DNA from: an uncultured Aliiroseovarius sp.
Lineage (GTDB): Bacteria; Pseudomonadota; Alphaproteobacteria; Rhodobacterales; Rhodobacteraceae
Assembly (NCBI GenBank): GCA_938023895.1
Contig: CALJDH010000175.1
Span: 1-23,307, forward strand
Reading direction: 5' to 3'
DNA: 23,307 nucleotides
The notes under the pieces: model-generated
What the model was told of the DNA's origin: nothing
Seen by the model: only the letters and a program-made list of their open reading frames with translations
Database searches by the model: none
Shown here: piece by piece, positions 8,323 to 15,501 of the stretch
Position numbering within the stretch: the stretch's first letter is position 1
Layout: every line of letters begins with the position of its first letter
Program-made: the position numbers and the translations under genes

Positions 8323-8347
8323 AACGCACCGCTCGGGCGGTAGCGTT
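8323..8347 (+). terminator. Weak hairpin after the kinase gene
   Basis: AACGC-a-CCGC pairs with GCGG-ta-GCGTT around a TCGG loop, about 20 bases after the kinase stop. No T-run follows. It may mark the 3' end of the two-component transcript. The rest of the 262-base gap to the methyltransferase gene shows no gene and no promoter that I can define. Confidence 0.3.
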
Positions 8348-8566
8348 CCAATCAGCCCGTCGCCAAATTGCAGTGCACATCGCAGAGGATCACGGGCCAC
8401 CTATTTGGTGGCGAATGCTCATCGGGTTCTGGCCCTAGCTTCCGCCTTCAAGATCACATGTCTCGACGTGCTGATACCCCGGTGCTACGCTGCGGCTGCA
8501 GAAAGAACTGAAAGCGGCGTCGGGTGTTGGGCCAAGTCGACCGGGTGAGTATTGAGGACGCGATTC

Positions 8567-9295
8567 ATGGGAGGTCAGAACCCTGACGAAAACGGCTGGG
8601 CCAGTGCAGCGCGATCCTGGATCAAGAATATGGATGCGCCCGACCATTTTCTACGTCAGCACATAATTACCCCCCTGCTTGAAGAACGGCTCAGCGCACT
8701 TGCGCCAAAAACCGCTTTGGAAGTCGGTTGCGGAGAAGGCCGCAATTGCCGCATGTTGCGCGACTTCGGGTGCAGTGTGACAGGACTGGATCCGGTTGAT
8801 GCGTTGGTCGATGCCGCCCGCGAGCGTGATCCGTCGGGTCGCTATGAGACCGGGTTCTCTGAATCCCTGCCGTTTGAGAACGACAGCTTCGATCTGGTGC
8901 TTTGTGTGATGGTCCTGGGCAATGTGAACGATCTGGGTGCCGCAATCACCCAAATGACCCGGGTTGTGAAGCCGGGCGGGCATATCCTGATCGTCGAGAA
9001 TACAAGCTTTGCATCGGCAAGTTTGGCAAGTCGCCCGGCGAAATGTCCGGAAACCGGCCGCGATCTGAAGGTTATCTCGAAATACCTGATGCCCCGTCAG
9101 TACGATTTTCAATGGGGCGAGATGCAAACCCGGAATTGGCATCGCCCCTTGTCACATTACATGCAGGCATTTTTGGACGCTGGACTAACCCTGAAACGCT
9201 TTGACGAACCGCGCCCGAAGGCGGGACCGAAGGACGCCTTCTGGGACTACATAAACATGCCCTCGGTCATGACTATGGAATGGAAAAAGCTATAG
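8567..9295 (+). CDS. Class I SAM-dependent methyltransferase
   Basis: A 242-residue soluble methyltransferase. The Rossmann-fold S-adenosylmethionine site is clear: motif I ALEVGCGEGRN (about 50-60), acidic D75 in VTGLDPVDAL for the ribose, a DSFDLVLCVMVLGN post-motif (about 106-120) and the VVKPGGHILIVEN strand. I prefer the ATG at 8567 (GAGG nine bases upstream) to the TTG at 8552, which lacks a ribosome site. The class is ubiE/Methyltransf_11-like; whether it methylates O, N or C of a small molecule cannot be read. It begins the same-strand run with the ligase and carrier-protein genes, so it may tailor the molecule they activate. The separation from the kinase gene (262 bp) suggests its own promoter. 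Confidence 0.88.
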   Translation: MGGQNPDENGWASAARSWIKNMDAPDHFLRQHIITPLLEERLSALAPKTALEVGCGEGRNCRMLRDFGCSVTGLDPVDALVDAARERDPSGRYETGFSESLPFENDSFDLVLCVMVLGNVNDLGAAITQMTRVVKPGGHILIVENTSFASASLASRPAKCPETGRDLKVISKYLMPRQYDFQWGEMQTRNWHRPLSHYMQAFLDAGLTLKRFDEPRPKAGPKDAFWDYINMPSVMTMEWKKL

Positions 9296-9297
9296 AC

Positions 9298-9360
9298 ATG
9301 TCGTTTGCAGCTCTGGCAAAAAAAGCGCGTTCTGAATTGGCCCCGGTCAAAGCTTATTGA
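9298..9360 (+). CDS. Possible 20-residue peptide
   Basis: An ATG two bases after the methyltransferase stop opens a 20-codon frame beginning MSFAALAKKARSEL and ending PVKAY, closed by TGA. GGAAAAAG in the end of the methyltransferase gene could serve as ribosome site. The peptide is basic and potentially helical over its first 14 residues. It lies between the methyltransferase and a ligase gene, so it could be a real small protein, a leader or reinitiation frame, or chance. No family is recognised. A frame of this length is expected often by chance, hence the low confidence. Confidence 0.25.
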   Translation: MSFAALAKKARSELAPVKAY

Positions 9361-9421
9361 TTGAAACTAAGGAGTTTTGCCCCAACCGCCGATTTTCTGG
9401 CGACCTAGAACGTGCAAACGA

Positions 9422-10897
9422 ATGACTATTATGCAATCCAATCCGATTTCATTGACGCAAACGGGATCTATCGGCGCGGTGTTCGTATCACATGCGCGGG
9501 CCAATCCGGATGCAACGTTCTTTGTTCAGGGGAATACCCAGATATCGCGCGGCGACTTTCTGCGTCACGTTATGGGAGTCCGCGCGTTCTTCTGCGATCA
9601 GGGCATTTCTGCAGGTGCTGTGGTCGGTCTGGCCAACACAGATCAGGTACGCAGCTTTGCGGCGATGTTCGCACTGTGGTCTCTGGGGGCCACGCCCCTT
9701 GTGTTGGATTATCGGATCTCTCGGGCGGAACTGCAGCATGTTGAACAAGCCGCCGGTGTCTCGATCATCTTTAGCGACTTCAGAAAGCTTGCTGCGCAGG
9801 ACGGCTGCTGCCCTCTACCACGAGACCTGCCCCCGTCCGATTGCACCGCAGAACTTGCCTTTCCAAGCGACACCGACGTTATCGTTGATTTCCGCCAAAG
9901 CTCCGGCACGACGGCGCTGCCAAAACTGCAGCCCATCAGAGCACATACGCTGTTTGACATGACCAAGAAACGCTGTGAACCTCCGCACGACATCACGCAG
10001 GGCAATATCGTATCGTGCATGAATCTGGCCTTCGCGGGAACACGCTATCTGTGGTTCCGCAATGCCTATCTCGGGCGAGCAATTATTAGCGTTCCCTTGT
10101 TCTTCACACCAGCCCAGCTAGACACGGCGATGCGTCATGCTCTGGCGGAAGAGGCGACGCTGCCTCCGGTGATCATGAAGCGGTTGGTCGAGTACGTGAG
10201 CGCGCTGGATAACGACCCAAAGGGACCGCGCTACCCCAATCTGGGCAAGCTACAAAGCATTGGGGGACCGCTGATCGGGCAAGTGCTTTTGGATGTACAG
10301 CGGCTGTTGTCAAACCGGATCAGCACCACCTATTCTTTCTCAGAAGCCGGTGTCATTTCACGTCTTTATGGCGATGATATTGTCAGGACTCCGACTGCCG
10401 CCGGACGCCTTTTGCCGGGTGTCTCGATTGCAACCGAAGACCCAGATGGGGTGCCCTTGGCGGTCCATGAAACCGGCAATCTTGTTGTGACCAAGGATGG
10501 CAAGACCTATCGCCCCGGGGATCATGGATATCTGTCTGATGAGGGTCTTCTCTATATCACCGGGCGCAGTAACGAACTGTTCTGCCGCAACAGCGTAACC
10601 TTCACCGCATCCGACGTGGCAGAGCGTATCCGCAGCTTGGATGCGGTCGCGGATTGCTGCGTCTTTTCTGGCCCCGGACAAATGGCAGGCGAAGACGTCG
10701 TCGTCGCTGCCATCGAAAGTGATCCGGCCAACCAGCACAATATTGCAACAACACTCCGCTCTTTGATGCTTGCCGAAATTCGCCCCGATTACATCCGATG
10801 CTATCCAGCGCTTCCGCGTGGCTCGGCGATGAAAGTGTCAATCCGGAACCTCCAACAAAACTACCTACAGGAACCCGAAAGATATCATGGCCTCTAA
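9422..10897 (+). CDS. Adenylate-forming ligase 1 (AMP-binding, divergent)
   Basis: An ANL-superfamily enzyme of 491 residues that would adenylate a carboxylic acid with ATP and pass it to a thiol, most likely the carrier protein encoded next. The phosphate loop reads SSGTTALPK (160-168), with alanine where glycine is usual. The A5 motif is YSFSEAG (304-310), serine for threonine. GDHG (366-369) and GR (381-382) mark the hinge region, and K471 in GSAMKVSIRNL occupies the catalytic-lysine position but without the usual GK. The start is uncertain: the ATGs at 9422 and 9431 give a normal N-terminus but weak ribosome sites, while AAGGAG at 9369-9374 sits only two bases before an in-frame TTG at 9377. 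It overlaps the carrier-protein gene by 11 bases. Substrate unknown. Confidence 0.87.
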   Translation: MTIMQSNPISLTQTGSIGAVFVSHARANPDATFFVQGNTQISRGDFLRHVMGVRAFFCDQGISAGAVVGLANTDQVRSFAAMFALWSLGATPLVLDYRISRAELQHVEQAAGVSIIFSDFRKLAAQDGCCPLPRDLPPSDCTAELAFPSDTDVIVDFRQSSGTTALPKLQPIRAHTLFDMTKKRCEPPHDITQGNIVSCMNLAFAGTRYLWFRNAYLGRAIISVPLFFTPAQLDTAMRHALAEEATLPPVIMKRLVEYVSALDNDPKGPRYPNLGKLQSIGGPLIGQVLLDVQRLLSNRISTTYSFSEAGVISRLYGDDIVRTPTAAGRLLPGVSIATEDPDGVPLAVHETGNLVVTKDGKTYRPGDHGYLSDEGLLYITGRSNELFCRNSVTFTASDVAERIRSLDAVADCCVFSGPGQMAGEDVVVAAIESDPANQHNIATTLRSLMLAEIRPDYIRCYPALPRGSAMKVSIRNLQQNYLQEPERYHGL

Positions 10898-11144
10898 TTC
10901 GAACCACACGACCGAAACCTTGATGCCGATCATTCTGAATGCGTTTCAGGGGTGCTTCCCAGAGCAAGAGATCTCGCCCGAAGAAGACTTCTTCAATCTG
11001 GGAGGCGACTCTTTGAAAGCGCAAGAATTTTGTCTCGCACTCGAAAAGCACCTGCCCGGCGAAATACACCCTTCGCTTTTGTTCGAAGCGTCCTCGCCAG
11101 ACGAGATTGCAGAGTTTCTTGCCAGCACCCTTCCTGCCGCATGA
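10887..11144 (+). CDS. Acyl/peptidyl carrier protein
   Basis: An 85-residue stand-alone carrier protein. The phosphopantetheine site is S42 in FFNLGGDSLKAQEF; the GGDS form is commoner in peptidyl and aryl carrier proteins than in fatty-acid ACPs (usually GxDSL with a single G and acidic neighbours). The four-helix pattern fits: helix 1 about 9-21, helix 2 from S42, and a final helix of SPDEIAEFLAS. It needs a phosphopantetheinyl transferase, none of which is in the window. The ATG at 10887 lies inside the end of ligase 1, strongly implying coupled translation and a direct partnership. Its last about 150 bases are antisense to the 3' end of the thioesterase gene. Confidence 0.93.
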   Translation: MASNSNHTTETLMPIILNAFQGCFPEQEISPEEDFFNLGGDSLKAQEFCLALEKHLPGEIHPSLLFEASSPDEIAEFLASTLPAA

Positions 11145-11772
11145 ATCGCCTTAGATTGTCGGCCAAGTGGTCAACATGCTCGGGATCAAAATAGTGTCCA
11201 TGCGTGCAGCGCAGCCGGCCATGCCGCCAGTCTGCGTAGAAGCGGTTGTTTACCTCAAACGGATCAGAGGAAACGCCCGCGAAAAAATCGTCTTCCTTCC
11301 AGTCTATGCCAAAACTAAGTAGGATCGGCAGCTGGATCTCGACCCAAGGCCGCGCATCGACCGTGGCGGCGCATCCGACATCGTGACCGCGATCAAGCAG
11401 CCTATTTGCAATCCACAACGCGATCGGCGCGCCTTGGCAGTTCCCCCCCACCAGCGACACCTTGTTTGGAAGCATCGTCGCAAGCTGACGCACATAGTAC
11501 TCGGCAAGGTGCTCGGCGGTGTCATAACGGCTCGGCGATGCGCGTTGGATTTGATTCAAAGATCTAAGCACGACAAGCGGCTGGTCCGGTCCCAATGCAC
11601 GGGAAAATTGTCGTGGCTCGTGGGCAGCATTGAACACCCAGACGATTGGGGCACGCTTGCCTGCAGGGTTTAAAACTCGAATGACGCCGCGATCATCCAG
11701 CGGCTCGCCGGGCCAATGCCGGGTCAACTTGGACAACGCATTCAGCTTTTTGTGCAGGGCTGTTTCATTCAT
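10993..11772 (-). CDS. Alpha/beta-hydrolase thioesterase with Cys nucleophile motif
   Basis: A 259-residue protein resembling NRPS/PKS thioesterase domains. The nucleophile elbow reads VSLVGGNCQGAPIA, placing C112 where most relatives have serine (GxSxG). D139 in TVDARPW and H191/H193 in CTHGHYFDPEHVDHL supply acid and base candidates. The start at ATG 11772 (MNETALHKKL) gives a normal thioesterase N-terminus; the frame stays open to 12132, but that extension overlaps the divergent amidohydrolase gene and lacks domain character. No strong ribosome site is seen. After M211 the last about 48 residues are basic and lie antisense to the carrier-protein gene, beyond the usual domain end. It would release or edit acyl groups on the carrier protein; a transacylase or condensing role is also possible with cysteine. 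Confidence 0.82.
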   Translation of the reverse strand: MNETALHKKLNALSKLTRHWPGEPLDDRGVIRVLNPAGKRAPIVWVFNAAHEPRQFSRALGPDQPLVVLRSLNQIQRASPSRYDTAEHLAEYYVRQLATMLPNKVSLVGGNCQGAPIALWIANRLLDRGHDVGCAATVDARPWVEIQLPILLSFGIDWKEDDFFAGVSSDPFEVNNRFYADWRHGRLRCTHGHYFDPEHVDHLADNLRRFMRQEGCWQETLQSRLARTLRTKAKGVFRRAGAFRVRDKILALSKSRLPD

Positions 11773-11919
11773 GATTTTTTCTAGATCATCTTGCCTATTC
11801 CACCAAGCAACGTAGACAAAATGCAATCTGTGATTGTGCTTCATTGATGAGGTTGCCTGCATGTGTGGTTCTTGAATATCCAGATGCGCAGGACATAGGT
11901 TTATAAACAGGGAAGTAGC

Positions 11920-13179
11920 ATGGAGTTTCGCACGCTCCCTCAGGGGGCGATCATATTGGCCAACTTGGCGGTTCCTGGATGTATCGTTGGGAAGTCCGAG
12001 GATTTGGTTCTGACCAACGTCCCTCTCGGGGGCTGTATTTCGGATCTGGAAGATGCACCCGTAGTCGATATGCACGGGGCAATGGCACTTCCGGCTTTCG
12101 TTGATATGCATACCCATTTGGACTGCGCGCAATCATGGCCACGCTTGCATCGGGCTGAGGTGTCACGCGAGGGGGCCTATAAAGTCTTGGCGCAGGATCA
12201 GGCACATTGGACGCGTAACGACCTGATGCGCCGCATCGACTTTGCCTTGCGCTGTGCCTTTGCGCACGGCACATGCGCAATGCGGACCCATTTCGACGCG
12301 TCGAACCCTCAGTCGGATGTGACCTTGTCAGTGCTTGATGACATCCAGACCTCATGGACAGGGCGTATCGCGCTACAAATCAGCAGCCTGACCCCGCTAG
12401 GACAGTTCGATGCGGATGAACGATGGGGCCAGATCGCCCGTCGCTTGGCGGATAGGGGTGGAGTTCTGGGGGCCATCCTTGACCCGATCCGCGACCTTCG
12501 CCCGCGTCTGAAAGCGTTTCTGGAATTCGCTGCGTCGCATGGGTTGCCTGTTGATTTCCACGCAGATGAATCCCTTATCGCAACCTCGGAGTGCCTGCGC
12601 AATATTGCCGAAGCGGTGATCGAGACCGGGTTCGAATTCCCTGTCACGGTCAGCCACGCCTGTTCTCTGTCGGCGCAATCCGAAACCCGCGCCCTTCAAA
12701 CCTTGGACCTTGTTGCCAAGTCTGGGGTGCGCGTCGTGTCATTGCCTATGGCCTGCATGCACCTGCAAGATCGCTGGCCGGGCCGCACCCCGCGTCGTCG
12801 CGGCGTGACCTTGGTGCACGAGATGCATGCCCGCGGTATCCCGATCTGTTTTGCCTCGGACAACGTGCGCGATGCGTATTACCCCTTCGGGGATCTGGAT
12901 ATGTTCGAAGTGTTGCGCGATGCGACTCGCGTTGCGCATCTGGATCACGAGGGAACCGATTGGCCCAAATCTGTCTCGCTAACACCAGCGCAGGCCTGCG
13001 GGTTTGATTTGCCCGATCTGTTGGGCGGCGCTCCGAATATGGTGATCTTCAACGCCCGCAATTGGTCCGAGTTGTTCGCCCGCCCGCAGTCAGATCGTAT
13101 CGTAGTTAACCGTGGCCACGCCATTACACGTCGAGTTCCGCAGTTTCACGAACTTGATGACCTGATGGGCCGTCAATAA
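11920..13179 (+). CDS. CodA-like amidohydrolase/deaminase
   Basis: A 419-residue metal-dependent amidohydrolase closest in motif layout to cytosine deaminase CodA. Metal and catalytic residues are in place: H64-x-H66 (DMHTHLD), H214 and E217 (FHADES), H246 (VSHACSL) and D314 (CFASDNV), followed by the CodA-like YYPFGD and an HLQDRWPG segment. Aligning by eye to E. coli CodA from memory, the cytosine-contacting Gln156 region (QIVAFPQEG) reads QISSLTPLG here, and the Asp after the metal Asp is Asn315. Cytosine is therefore not a safe substrate; deamination or ring hydrolysis of another heterocycle is more likely. The ATG at 11920 has GGGAAG six bases upstream. It is divergent from the thioesterase gene and probably co-transcribed with the oxidoreductase 38 bases downstream. 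Confidence 0.85.
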   Translation: MEFRTLPQGAIILANLAVPGCIVGKSEDLVLTNVPLGGCISDLEDAPVVDMHGAMALPAFVDMHTHLDCAQSWPRLHRAEVSREGAYKVLAQDQAHWTRNDLMRRIDFALRCAFAHGTCAMRTHFDASNPQSDVTLSVLDDIQTSWTGRIALQISSLTPLGQFDADERWGQIARRLADRGGVLGAILDPIRDLRPRLKAFLEFAASHGLPVDFHADESLIATSECLRNIAEAVIETGFEFPVTVSHACSLSAQSETRALQTLDLVAKSGVRVVSLPMACMHLQDRWPGRTPRRRGVTLVHEMHARGIPICFASDNVRDAYYPFGDLDMFEVLRDATRVAHLDHEGTDWPKSVSLTPAQACGFDLPDLLGGAPNMVIFNARNWSELFARPQSDRIVVNRGHAITRRVPQFHELDDLMGRQ

Positions 13180-13217
13180 CATCCCGGCTCGACAGATTCA
13201 GCCCTTAGGAGTCCTTG

Positions 13218-13832
13218 ATGACAGACGCAATGAACACGCGGGTCTTAGTCGTTTTTTGCCACCCCTCGCCCGAAAGTTTCAATGCGTCGGTGAAAGAGGC
13301 AGTGCTGGAAACGATCGAACAGGCTGGGGCAGAATTTCGCGTCAATGACCTGTATGCGCGCACCTTCAACCCGGTGATGGGTGAGGACGAGTTGCGCAAC
13401 TATCTGAACACCGGGCGCAACCGTCTTGGGCTGGAAGAAGATATTGGCGATATCCTTTGGTGCAATGCTTTGATCTTTATCTATCCCACCTGGTGCTACG
13501 GCTTGCCCGCGATGTTGAAGGGCTGGCTGGAACGCTGTTTGCTGCCCGGTGTGGCTTTTGATCCGACGCTTGGTGACAGTGACACGATCCCGCGCGGGCT
13601 GGCCCATATCACCCGACTAGGCGTCTTTACCACTTGCGGAGCCAGCCTTGCGCTGACGCATATGATGGGATCCCCCGGTAAAAACACGTTGCTGCGCGGC
13701 GTACGCGCCCTTTTGGCACTGCGCTGTAAAACAAGCTTTGTGGCGCATTACGCGATGGACCAGTCGACCCCAACCAGCCGCGCAGCACATCTGCGCAAGG
13801 TACGTACCAAGTTGCGCACGCTGCTTGCATAG
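13218..13832 (+). CDS. Flavodoxin-fold NAD(P)H oxidoreductase
   Basis: A 204-residue protein of the NAD(P)H dehydrogenase (quinone)/Flavodoxin_2 family, related to MdaB and KefF ancillary proteins, expected to bind FMN or FAD and reduce quinones, azo or nitro compounds by hydride transfer. The first strand RVLVVFCHPSPESFN carries the flavin-phosphate loop, and IFIYPTWCYGLPAMLKGWLERCLLPGVAF is the family's isoalloxazine-binding signature. AGGAG five bases before the ATG at 13218 fixes the start (an in-frame TTG sits just before it). It follows the amidohydrolase closely on the same strand, suggesting an operon, and converges on ligase 2. In this setting it could reduce a biosynthetic intermediate; that is inference. 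Confidence 0.9.
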   Translation: MTDAMNTRVLVVFCHPSPESFNASVKEAVLETIEQAGAEFRVNDLYARTFNPVMGEDELRNYLNTGRNRLGLEEDIGDILWCNALIFIYPTWCYGLPAMLKGWLERCLLPGVAFDPTLGDSDTIPRGLAHITRLGVFTTCGASLALTHMMGSPGKNTLLRGVRALLALRCKTSFVAHYAMDQSTPTSRAAHLRKVRTKLRTLLA

Positions 13833-13957
13833 TCAGGCACTGAAGCTAGCGAATTGCAGATCCGCAGAAGGTTTAGCGATCAGGTTGAAAGATCCAGTTT
13901 CACGGAGATTGGCCAATCTATCTGCCGGCACATCTCCACATTACATAGCGCTTTGTA

Positions 13958-15379
13958 CTAACCCGCAGAGTATTCTTTAGTCAGGGCATCCCGTTTTACT
14001 TTGCCTGTTTCCCCATAGGGCAGCGCATCTCTTAAGAAGACTCTGTACTCGTACAAGGCATTGAAATCGCTCCTCAAACGCTCCTCAAGAGCTTTCGGTT
14101 CAAGGTCAGGTGCCCCAGCAACTGCAACCCCGACAGCATCAATCCCGGTGTCTGTTGGCAGGCGAAACACCGCGACTTCCGGCACCTCGCCCATTCCCAA
14201 GATCGTCTGTTCAACAACCAGTGGGGACACTTTGTTACCCCCGGTGTTGATCAGGTCCGACTTGCGCCCAACCAGAACAAGATCCCCATTTTCCTGCAGA
14301 TATCCGATATCTCCTGTCGAGACCCAGCCGTCTTTGTCCGCCAAACTTTCGTCGCCAGGATAGTTCCGGGTCTGAATGTTCTGAGGGGGCTTCATGAACA
14401 GTTCACCCCCCGTTTCCGCTGAGGACGGAGTGCCGTCCTCGGATACGAACTTGAAGTTATATCCCGGCCAAATTCGACCGACCAAACCGGGCGTGGCCTC
14501 CGTATCTCGAGCCCGGGCGCAGGCGATTGTGTCGGTCTCGGTGCTTCCGTAGTCCGTATAAATCTCGCAGCCGAATATGCGTTCGCAATCCTGGGCAAAG
14601 CTGGCCGAAAGCGCGCCCCCGCCGACATTGATGCGCTCAAGCAATGGCGTTTGGATGCAGGCGTCTGCGGCGACCTCGGCCAAGCGTTTCAGGTGGATGG
14701 GCGGCACAAATGCATGGGTGACTTTGCAGTCCACCAACGTCGTCAGTGTTTGTTCAACAGACCACAACATCGGCATCTGCAATTGCATCTGCAATAGAGC
14801 GGTCGCGACAGACTTAATGCCGATCAAGGTACCGTAATTGTGCGCCACCAGCACAGGCCCCGTCAGCTCGCCCCGCGCCACAAGGCCGTTGTTGATGCGT
14901 GCCAAAAACACCTCTTCGGTATCCCGGCGCAACTTGGGAAGACCGGTGGTGCCCGAGGTCGCGTGAATGATCCCCCCGCCCGGCGCAATTGGAGTATAGG
15001 TTTCCGGAGCCCCCGCCCACGTGGCATCAAAAACCAGCGTATTGGGATGCTCAGTAAGCTTCCTTTCCGGCGACACAATGGACCAATCAACCCGGATCGG
15101 ACCGTTTTGCAACACGGTCTCGGGCGTGACGGCGATCGGAGAGGCGCCAAGGCGCATGATGGCAAACTTCAGCGCGGCAAAAGCAACTGGTTCACGATAG
15201 TCGACGACAACATGATGTCCCGGCTTCACACCCGCCTGAGACATCCGTTCTGCAAACCGCAGTATCGCATCAAAGAAGTCCTGAAAGGTGACGACACCAC
15301 CGCTTGGCTCGATGAAGGCCCGTTGACTGGCAAACGCAGTGCAAACTCTCTCAATTCGCTCTGAAAATGCACTTCCCAT
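13958..15379 (-). CDS. Adenylate-forming ligase 2 (acyl-CoA/acyl-ACP synthetase type)
   Basis: A 473-residue ANL-superfamily enzyme with canonical motifs: phosphate loop TSGTTGLPK (141-149), A5 DYGSTE (276-281), STGDIGY with its aspartate (about 354-360), hinge GRKSDLI, and catalytic K460 in YGETGKVKRDAL. It would activate a carboxylic acid as acyl-AMP and load CoA or the carrier protein. The ATG at 15379 has AGGTGG five bases upstream; a GTG three codons earlier lies inside that ribosome site, so the ATG is preferred. It is divergent from ligase 3, with 122 bases between the start codons, and converges with the oxidoreductase gene. It is clearly a different paralogue from the other three ligases rather than a recent copy. 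Substrate unknown. Confidence 0.92.
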   Translation of the reverse strand: MGSAFSERIERVCTAFASQRAFIEPSGGVVTFQDFFDAILRFAERMSQAGVKPGHHVVVDYREPVAFAALKFAIMRLGASPIAVTPETVLQNGPIRVDWSIVSPERKLTEHPNTLVFDATWAGAPETYTPIAPGGGIIHATSGTTGLPKLRRDTEEVFLARINNGLVARGELTGPVLVAHNYGTLIGIKSVATALLQMQLQMPMLWSVEQTLTTLVDCKVTHAFVPPIHLKRLAEVAADACIQTPLLERINVGGGALSASFAQDCERIFGCEIYTDYGSTETDTIACARARDTEATPGLVGRIWPGYNFKFVSEDGTPSSAETGGELFMKPPQNIQTRNYPGDESLADKDGWVSTGDIGYLQENGDLVLVGRKSDLINTGGNKVSPLVVEQTILGMGEVPEVAVFRLPTDTGIDAVGVAVAGAPDLEPKALEERLRSDFNALYEYRVFLRDALPYGETGKVKRDALTKEYSAG

Positions 15380-15501
15380 CTGTACCACCTTGCTATTCGA
15401 ACGTCCGAGGAACTATCTGAAGCCTCGCACCTTTTCTACGGCTGTGCTATCCGAAATACGCAATGGAACTAAGCCTTTGCTTCAGACAGTGGAAGAATTG
15501 A
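15380..15501. promoter_or_regulatory. Divergent promoter region of ligases 2 and 3
   Basis: This 122-base gap must hold the promoters of both divergent ligase genes unless they are read from further upstream. I see no convincing -35/-10 pair or long inverted repeat; only the two ribosome sites at its edges are clear. The call is positional. Confidence 0.4.

Noticed and set aside
8213..8548. 111-codon frame overlapping the kinase gene end and the following gap
   Set aside because: Half of it lies in another frame of the kinase gene; there is no ribosome site or recognisable domain, and the composition is low-information.
9377..9379. TTG at 9377 as the start of ligase 1
   Set aside because: AAGGAG is only two bases away, too close for normal initiation, and the added residues (FWRPRTCKR) have no family character. 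It is not fully excluded.
11773..12132. N-terminal extension of the thioesterase frame by 120 codons
   Set aside because: It runs into the divergent amidohydrolase gene, lacks domain character, and the ATG at 11772 gives a normal thioesterase N-terminus.
14840..15364. 174-codon plus-strand frame opposite ligase 2
   Set aside because: It is a reverse shadow of a gene with canonical ligase motifs; the basic, arginine-rich translation is typical of such shadows.
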